From assembly GCA_933207985.1 (NCBI GenBank), contig OW240916.1, positions 318,496,535 through 318,560,534 of the forward strand: a DNA stretch of 64,000 nucleotides, written 5' to 3'. The notes below the pieces were generated by a model. The model was given only the letters and a program-made list of their open reading frames with translations, searched no databases and was not told where the DNA came from. Below, in pieces: positions 61,501 to 64,000 of the stretch. Position 1 is the first letter of the stretch, and each line of letters opens with the position of its first letter. Position numbers and translations under genes: made by a program. This stretch comes from Pelobates cultripes (lineage: Eukaryota; Chordata; Amphibia; Anura; Pelobatidae).

Positions 61501-63112
61501 AAGGCTATTAACTGAGCAGGATATACGAAATCCTAAATTAAACAGACTGTGCTATAAAGGGACTATCTAGGTTCCTTTTCAGGAAGTGTTTAGGAAGGCT
61601 GTGTAAGTCACATGCAGGGAGGTGTGACTAGGGCTGTATAAACAAAGGGATTTAACTCCTAAATGGCAGATAATTGAGCAGTGAGACTGCAGGGGCATGG
61701 TCTATACACCAAAACTGCTTAATTAAGCTAAAGTTGTTTTGTGATTATAGTGTCCCTTTAATGATTGGGCTGTTTGCAAATGTTTTGACGCTTACTGTGT
61801 CCCTTGGACATCCACTATCCAATGTCTTTTCACATATATTAGTAAATCAAAAGTATTAGTATGTTAATTCCATCTCTCCCAGCCATGGATTAAAGGACCA
61901 CTATAGGCACCCAGACCACTTTAGCTTAATGAAGTGGTCTGGGTGCCAGGTCCATCTAGGATTAACCCTGCCTGCTGTAAACATAGCACTTTGACAGCCG
62001 CTAGAGGCACTTCCATGCATCTCACTGTGATTTTCACAGTGAGAAGACGCCAGCGTCCATAGGAAAGCATTGAGAATGCTTTCCTATGGACTGACTGAAT
62101 GTGCCCGTGGCTCTTGCCGCGCATGCGCATTCAGCCAATGACGACCGAAGGAGGAGGAAAGTCCCCAGCGCAGAGGGAGCCCGGCGCTGGAGAAAGGTGA
62201 GTGTTTAACCCTCTTCCTCCCCCTTCAGCCCGGCGGGATTGGGACCCTGAAGGTGGGGGCACCCTCAGGGCACCATAGTGCCAGGAAAACGAGTTTGTTT
62301 TCCTGGTACTATAGTGGTCCTTTAAATCCTGAAAGGGACAACGTTTATATATTTATTGGGGAAAGGAGAACATCTGCTTTAGCAATACTCGTAAAGTTGA
62401 GCCAGATAGTGGCCACTTAAGGGGCTAAGGTCCATTAATATCTCTATAACACCAATGTCTTTAATACTTTTTTCTCTTACCATATTATTTAATTTGCCAA
62501 GTTTAGATAACATTTAAAGAAACATGAAAATGACACATTTGTTGGAAATAAAGCCATACATTTGGAGAACTTGGCTGCAAACAGTAAATAGAAAAGAATA
62601 TTTTTTTTTAAAAAAACAAAAAACTCATATTTGCTATTTTTTTGCATTTCCTGCAAAGTGTCAGAATATGCCTGAATGTGAAGCAGGAAATGTTTTGGCT
62701 TACTTAACCCCTTAAGGACACATGACGTGTGTGACATGTCATGATTCCCTTTTATTCCAGAAGTTTGGTCCTTAAGGGGTTAAAGTAAGCCTGCCATAGT
62801 GCTTATAGTGCCAAGAGTGCCCGGGCCCGGTTCCCACAATAAAAGTGAATATTGCTTTATTAATGGAAGGAATGAAACCACACACTATACAATATATTTA
62901 GGAGTTTGTAGGAACAGGTTTGCACTTATAGAAATGTTTTAATTTTTACTGATAGTTCACTGGGCTGAGAAGGGGATTTCTGAGATTTGTGTGTAACTAT
63001 ATTTTATTTTACTTTTGCCCCAGGACTGGCAAGGGATTTATTACGCAAGGCGGAAATCGGGGGACAGTATCCAGCAACACGTGAAAGTTTCCCCGGTAAT
63101 TGGCCAAGGAGG
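44444..63112 (+). CDS. PDE8B: PDE8B, high-affinity cAMP phosphodiesterase 8B (partial, 8 exons)
   Basis: Eight exons join in frame: 44444-44503, 53864-54054, 55269-55328, 56735-56792, 57905-57993, 59511-59589, 60860-61000 and 63024-63112. All have AG/GT borders; together they give 767 coding bases (about 255 residues). The product matches vertebrate PDE8: a short lead-in ending [11 protein letters not shown], a REC-like domain (exons 2-4) and a PAS domain (exons 5-8). The motif [13 protein letters not shown] and the end IGQGG favour PDE8B; PDE8A has GFCRACEKAGFKC at the first site as I recall it. PDE8 enzymes hydrolyse cAMP with high affinity and are insensitive to IBMX. The catalytic HD-type domain lies downstream, outside the window. 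The MGCAPS-type first exon was not found here and is presumably upstream. No stop or frameshift is seen, so the locus looks functional. Introns range from about 1.1 to 9.4 kb and are full of transposon DNA. Confidence 0.95.
45278..46946. repeat. Very large imperfect inverted repeat (foldback element) in a PDE8B intron
   Basis: The left arm (about 45,278-45,975) and the right arm (about 46,106-46,946) mirror each other over roughly 0.7-0.8 kb, with a spacer of about 130 bp. Paired landmarks are TAGCAAAAAGATAGGG / CCCTATCTTTTTGCTA, CCTGAAAAGACTGCATTGTT against its left-arm counterpart near 45,470-45,490, CTTGATAAAGC-type words near the centre, and GCATAACAGATTTAAATTTG / CAAATTTAAATCTGTTATGC at the inner edges. 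The right arm is longer by local insertions. Both arms can read [18 protein letters not shown] outward; with no longer frame and no known relative this is probably incidental. Confidence 0.88.
47383..48249 (-). repeat. 3' LTR (about 867 bp)
   Basis: TGTAATGGACCGTTTTGCAC to GAGGTTGGTTCCGCCAC. It aligns with the 5' LTR throughout, with many single-base differences. An internal GGCCAGTGGC duplication lies near 48,219. Confidence 0.92.
48620..49470. repeat. Imperfect ~60-70-bp tandem repeats within the LTR retrotransposon
   Basis: Units built from ACACACTGCCGCTGGGGAGG, AAGGACGACACCTTYRGCTC and CCTGGGACTCAC recur about a dozen times with drift; they underlie the repeated residues in the gag-like frame. 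Confidence 0.85.
48654..49615 (-). pseudogene. Gag-like fragment with tandem [13 protein letters not shown] repeats
   Basis: Reading minus from ATG at 49,615, the product starts [20 protein letters not shown] and has a charged stretch ([19 protein letters not shown]). It then enters imperfect repeats of about 20-23 residues ([20 protein letters not shown]), open until 49,232. Repeat-like text continues in other frames to 48,654. The helix-rich start placed just after the primer site fits a gag N-terminus; the rest is a repeat expansion. No Cys-His knuckle was seen. Confidence 0.7.
49760..50763 (-). repeat. 5' LTR (1,004 bp)
   Basis: On minus it begins TGTGGCGGAACCAACCTCGC and ends ...AAACGGTCCGTTACA. 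Compared with the 3' LTR it has three extra segments (around 50,018-50,043, 50,235-50,283 and 50,643-50,668), so the two LTRs have drifted or exchanged unequally. It also contains a duplicated word, CACACGAATTCACCAATCTC, at 49,866 and 49,901. Confidence 0.92.
50769..52160. other. Non-coding DNA, possibly with an old element on minus (50,770-51,290)
   Basis: On minus, 50,850-51,290 has two overlapping open stretches of 70-97 codons without a family I recognise. This segment and the sequence left of 47,378 are the two halves of the LTR element's target. The rest (51,300-52,160) shows nothing. Confidence 0.4.
52168..52292. mobile_element. Small foldback MITE (CTTCCATGATGCTT family)
   Basis: AACTACAGCTTCCATGATGC pairs with GCATCATGGAAGTTGTAGTT about 40 bp away; the loop contains a doubled AAAGGCTTAC. 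Similar CATCATGG words at 9,424 and 31,514 may be distant relics. Confidence 0.75.
52511..52542. repeat. (TCTG)n(TCTA)n microsatellite
   Basis: Four TCTG units are followed by four TCTA-type units. Confidence 0.95.
52543..52685 (-). mobile_element. LTR-like fragment
   Basis: TGTAGCGGAGCTGCAATATT to AACCGGACGAAACATGGTTC then TGGGAGACAACTGACGATTT. The part CAGTAACCGGACGAAACATG resembles CAGTAACCAGACGACACATA at 19,387 in the probable solo LTR. It runs directly into a tandem repeat, and no right LTR end or duplication was found. Confidence 0.5.
52686..52990. repeat. 50-bp tandem repeat, six units
   Basis: Units begin CATTGGGTGCGGGTCATTAA at 52,691, 52,741, 52,791, 52,841, 52,891 and 52,941 and contain GAGTATGCCTTTCTGTATGG. 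The last unit is the most diverged. Confidence 0.96.
53864..54054 (+). CDS. PDE8B: PDE8B exon: start of REC-like domain
   Basis: This exon of 191 bases starts in phase 0 with [14 protein letters not shown] and ends with LDAEAMC plus AG of a split codon completed as AGG (Arg) by the next exon. It holds the first half of the receiver-like domain: the hydrophobic first strand (VLLIFAKED), the segment [15 protein letters not shown] and the acidic DAEA helix start. The acceptor is TCTTACTCCCAG; the donor is GTGTGT. It is nearly identical to mammalian PDE8B across [16 protein letters not shown]. Differences lie after IDHR ([11 protein letters not shown] here), a surface region that also varies between mammals. 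Downstream in-frame sequence reads on into the intron and is not coding. Confidence 0.97.
54055..55268 (+). other. PDE8B intron (exon 2-3 of the visible set)
   Basis: It contains the L2 tail fragment and otherwise no recognised element. Confidence 0.8.
54398..54462 (+). mobile_element. L2-like LINE 3' tail fragment
   Basis: TTGTACAGCGCTATGGAATC, TGATGGCGCTATATAAATAA and then AATAATAAT. It is the same tail as the minus-strand element ending at 10,805, here on plus. Confidence 0.85.
55269..55328 (+). CDS. PDE8B: PDE8B exon: REC-like domain, middle
   Basis: This exon of 60 bases lies between CTGCAG and GTAAGT. Its first base completes an Arg codon; the rest reads [19 protein letters not shown], then GT of a Val codon completed by the next exon. 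It corresponds to the mammalian SIRATNPSEHTVILAVVSR segment, a helix followed by the hydrophobic strand ILAVV. The consensus donor GTAAGT sets the end at 55328; an alternative GT two bases earlier would break the reading frame with the next exon. Confidence 0.93.
55329..57904 (+). other. PDE8B introns around the 58-bp exon
   Basis: Apart from the exon at 56,735-56,792, I see only AT-rich intronic DNA. The minus open stretch at 56,990-57,304 has no recognisable family. Confidence 0.7.
56735..56792 (+). CDS. PDE8B: PDE8B exon: REC-like domain, end
   Basis: This exon of 58 bases follows TTTTTTACGCAG and precedes GTAAGA. One base completes Val, then 19 codons read [19 protein letters not shown], ending in phase 0. 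It matches the mammalian SDDHEEASVLPLLHAGFNR segment. Substitutions (L for A after EE, RT for HA before GF, S for N) are conservative or on the surface and give no sign of decay. Confidence 0.93.
57905..57993 (+). CDS. PDE8B: PDE8B exon: REC-PAS connecting helix
   Basis: This exon of 89 bases begins [20 protein letters not shown] and continues [10 protein letters not shown], ending with CG of the last Arg codon. The acceptor is TTTGATAG and the donor GTACGT. The segment [10 protein letters not shown]...[10 protein letters not shown] is one of the most conserved parts of PDE8 outside the catalytic domain and links the REC-like domain to the PAS domain. Only MIA for IIA, V for M after RF, and Q for H after QIE differ from mammalian PDE8B as I remember it. 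Confidence 0.97.
58177..58784. mobile_element. TTAA MITE (ACTATAGTCAC family), complete
   Basis: TTAA lies at 58,177-58,180 and 58,781-58,784. It has GTAAACACTGGC...GCAGTGTTTAC and GCATTGATTCAAAGCATCTC hairpins, and an inverted pair of GAxAATCxGAGTTGA/GATGATCTCAGC words (58,515-58,605). Confidence 0.8.
58860..59100. mobile_element. TTAA MITE, left half only
   Basis: TTAAAGGGACACTATAAGTC starts the copy, with AACACTGTCTTTTCAGAGAA and GGTGCTTCCCGGGGCAGTGC inside. The right half is missing. Confidence 0.7.
59511..59589 (+). CDS. PDE8B: PDE8B exon: start of PAS domain
   Basis: This exon of 79 bases follows GTCGTTACAG and precedes GTACAC. Its first base completes Arg (CGG), then 26 codons read [20 protein letters not shown] plus EDHVIQ, ending in phase 0. 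It is the N-terminal cap and first strand of the PAS domain (mammalian [20 protein letters not shown]). The AIEIT..D..I pattern is the usual PAS opening strand pair. Confidence 0.95.
60019..60354. repeat. Foldback: inverted duplication around a CCGAACGGTTC MITE
   Basis: Arms 60,096-60,186 and 60,264-60,354 (91 bp) are near-perfect reverse complements. They include 70 bp of flank-like DNA (CTTACTTTCTTATTCCATAT...) and the MITE end AGTAGTGATGTCCCGAACGG. The 77-bp centre contains palindromic CGAACGGTTC words. A further MITE half lies at 60,019-60,090. Confidence 0.93.
60860..61000 (+). CDS. PDE8B: PDE8B exon: PAS domain core
   Basis: This exon of 141 bases is phase 0 at both ends (47 codons). 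It begins [20 protein letters not shown] and ends [11 protein letters not shown] before the donor GTAACG. The [18 protein letters not shown] stretch is a textbook PAS core (N-P-A-F, G-Y, E-L-I-G-K), followed by the PAS helix around [20 protein letters not shown] is PDE8B-like; PDE8A has INEKKAD at this place as I recall it. In-frame sequence after 61000 is intron. Confidence 0.98.
61232..61761. mobile_element. TTAA MITE, 530 bp, complete
   Basis: The ends are TTAAAGAGATACTACTTTAG and (minus) TTAAAGGGACACTATAATCA. TTAA lies at 61,232-61,235 and 61,758-61,761. The shared subterminal GCCCCTGCAGTCTCACT / AGTGAGACTGCAGGGGC is a perfect inverted pair. Confidence 0.85.
61890..62325. mobile_element. 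TTAA foldback MITE (GGACCACT family), complete
   Basis: TTAA lies at 61,890-61,893 and 62,322-62,325. It has the same hairpin set as 40,323-40,767 (GACCACTTTAGC...GAAGTGGTC, TCACTGTGATTTTCACAGTG, GGAAAGCATTGAGAATGCTT). A deletion removes the CAGTTTCAGAGAAACTG hairpin. Confidence 0.9.
62708..62785. mobile_element. Short palindromic MITE (AACCCCTTAAGGACAC)
   Basis: Both ends read AACCCCTTAAGGACM in inverted orientation (AACCCCTTAAGGACACATGA, and on minus AACCCCTTAAGGACCAAACT). About 78 bp in total, with CGTGTGTGACATGTC inside. Confidence 0.8.
63024..63112 (+). CDS. PDE8B: PDE8B exon: end of PAS domain
   Basis: This exon of 89 bases follows TTTTGCCCCAG and precedes GTAAGT. It reads [20 protein letters not shown] then [10 protein letters not shown], ending in phase 2. 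It supplies the last PAS strands; mammals have [15 protein letters not shown] here. Asp replaces Glu at the first residue. The next exon (mammalian KIRHF...) is not visible before base 64,000. Confidence 0.97.
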
Positions 63113-64000
63113 GTAAGTAGGAGACATCCTATTCTGAAATTATTTTATCAGCTAGGTTTACGTTGATACATTCACAATGGATTATATGGTTATACAGTTA
63201 CAATAATATAGCCTAAAAAAAATCCAGCCATCAATTCAGCCTTCCAAACAGCTCTGTTTCTGACGTGAATCCAAAAGAAGGCAACGAAAAACTGTCTGAA
63301 GCAATTTCTAAATCTGCCACAATATGCCGAAAATAAATTCCTTTTGGACTCCAAACTGACATTCACATGTTTCCTTGGATCAACAAGCTGGAATCCTGTA
63401 TGTTAACTATTATATCCTTGAATATTCATTTTTTTCCCAAAATAATTTTACGTCGTTCCTGACACCATTTAAAAAGAGTACAATATCTGATAAAACAATG
63501 CATTTAGAAAGACAATTCAATATTTCTCCTGTAAAAATTATTTATCTGCTGTTGGCAAAATCTCTTTTCTTCAAGTCTAAATGGATGACTTCTTGTCTTT
63601 TGTACAGTCCTATTATTTATTGAGTTATACAAATCGAAATCTAGTTGCTAAACCATTCATCAAATAAAAGTGTGTCGGAAAGATAAGAGACGTGTCTGTC
63701 TTTAAATGTATGAGTAAGTGCCATATTAGGCGACGCTCCTGTTTTTGTACGCTTGAGTTTTGTGCTTTCCCATTTTTGTGAGTCATATATTTTTTTATAT
63801 AACATTTTTCTACTATTTGTACTCTCTTTCCACATTCTACAGAGTGTTTTCTTTTCTTTCCACCCTCTTTTTTGGGTGGTATGATGACTGGATTTCTATT
63901 TGTATTGCTGCAGTGTAGAAAGATCATCTTTTTTTACTCCGTGGAAGTCCAGATTGAGATTCAGAGGTAGGGGTTATGTTTACTCAGCACTCTGATTGGG
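63113..64000 (+). other. PDE8B intron after the last visible exon
   Basis: I see no further exon. The expected next residues (KIRH...) were not found. Confidence 0.7.

Noticed and set aside
44444..63112. Assignment to PDE8A
   Set aside because: [20 protein letters not shown] and [15 protein letters not shown] fit PDE8B; PDE8A has different residues at these places as I recall them.

Overview
The window looks like vertebrate nuclear DNA from a large, repeat-rich genome, most probably a frog or toad. It holds eight consecutive exons of one recognisable gene on the + strand, PDE8B, a high-affinity cAMP phosphodiesterase. The exons lie between 44,444 and 63,112. They encode about 255 residues: the end of the N-terminal region, the REC-like domain and most of the PAS domain. 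The first coding exon is not recognised in the window, and the catalytic exons lie beyond its right edge. The order and phase of all eight exons are consistent, with AG/GT borders. The species cannot be named from the sequence. The anuran call rests on the divergence of PDE8B from mammals and on the mix of CR1, L2, DIRS-like, hAT and TTAA-flanked elements.

Positions 1-44,400 hold no host exon I can recognise and are probably first intron or upstream flank. They are a dense stack of mobile DNA. A dispersed element carrying a 48-bp minisatellite occurs three times (1-3,530; 10,240-10,655; 32,970-33,845). Minus-strand LINE relics lie at 10.8-12.4 kb (L2-like), 16.4-18.1 kb (CR1-like) and 29.7-30.6 kb. 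A tyrosine-recombinase retrotransposon relic with RT, RNase H, recombinase and an SGNH-hydrolase-like region covers 36.5-39.1 kb. Non-autonomous hAT-type elements have 8-bp target duplications readable directly in the sequence at 393-2,627, 25,848-28,375, 33,865-34,965 and 40,147-41,877. A solo LTR with a 5-bp duplication spans 39,637-42,443.

From 44.4 kb on, the PDE8B introns carry a very large foldback repeat (45.3-46.9 kb), a complete but non-autonomous LTR retrotransposon (47,383-50,763, target duplication CTGTC), a six-copy 50-bp tandem repeat (52.7-53.0 kb) and many TTAA-flanked foldback MITEs. The mobile elements are nested, and several relative ages can be read from who interrupts whom. 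The most notable pattern is that hAT-type elements repeatedly carry expanded tandem repeats in their interiors.

Long open frames in the tandem repeats are artefacts of repeat periods divisible by three or of stop-poor composition. I see no operon, CRISPR array or prokaryotic feature.
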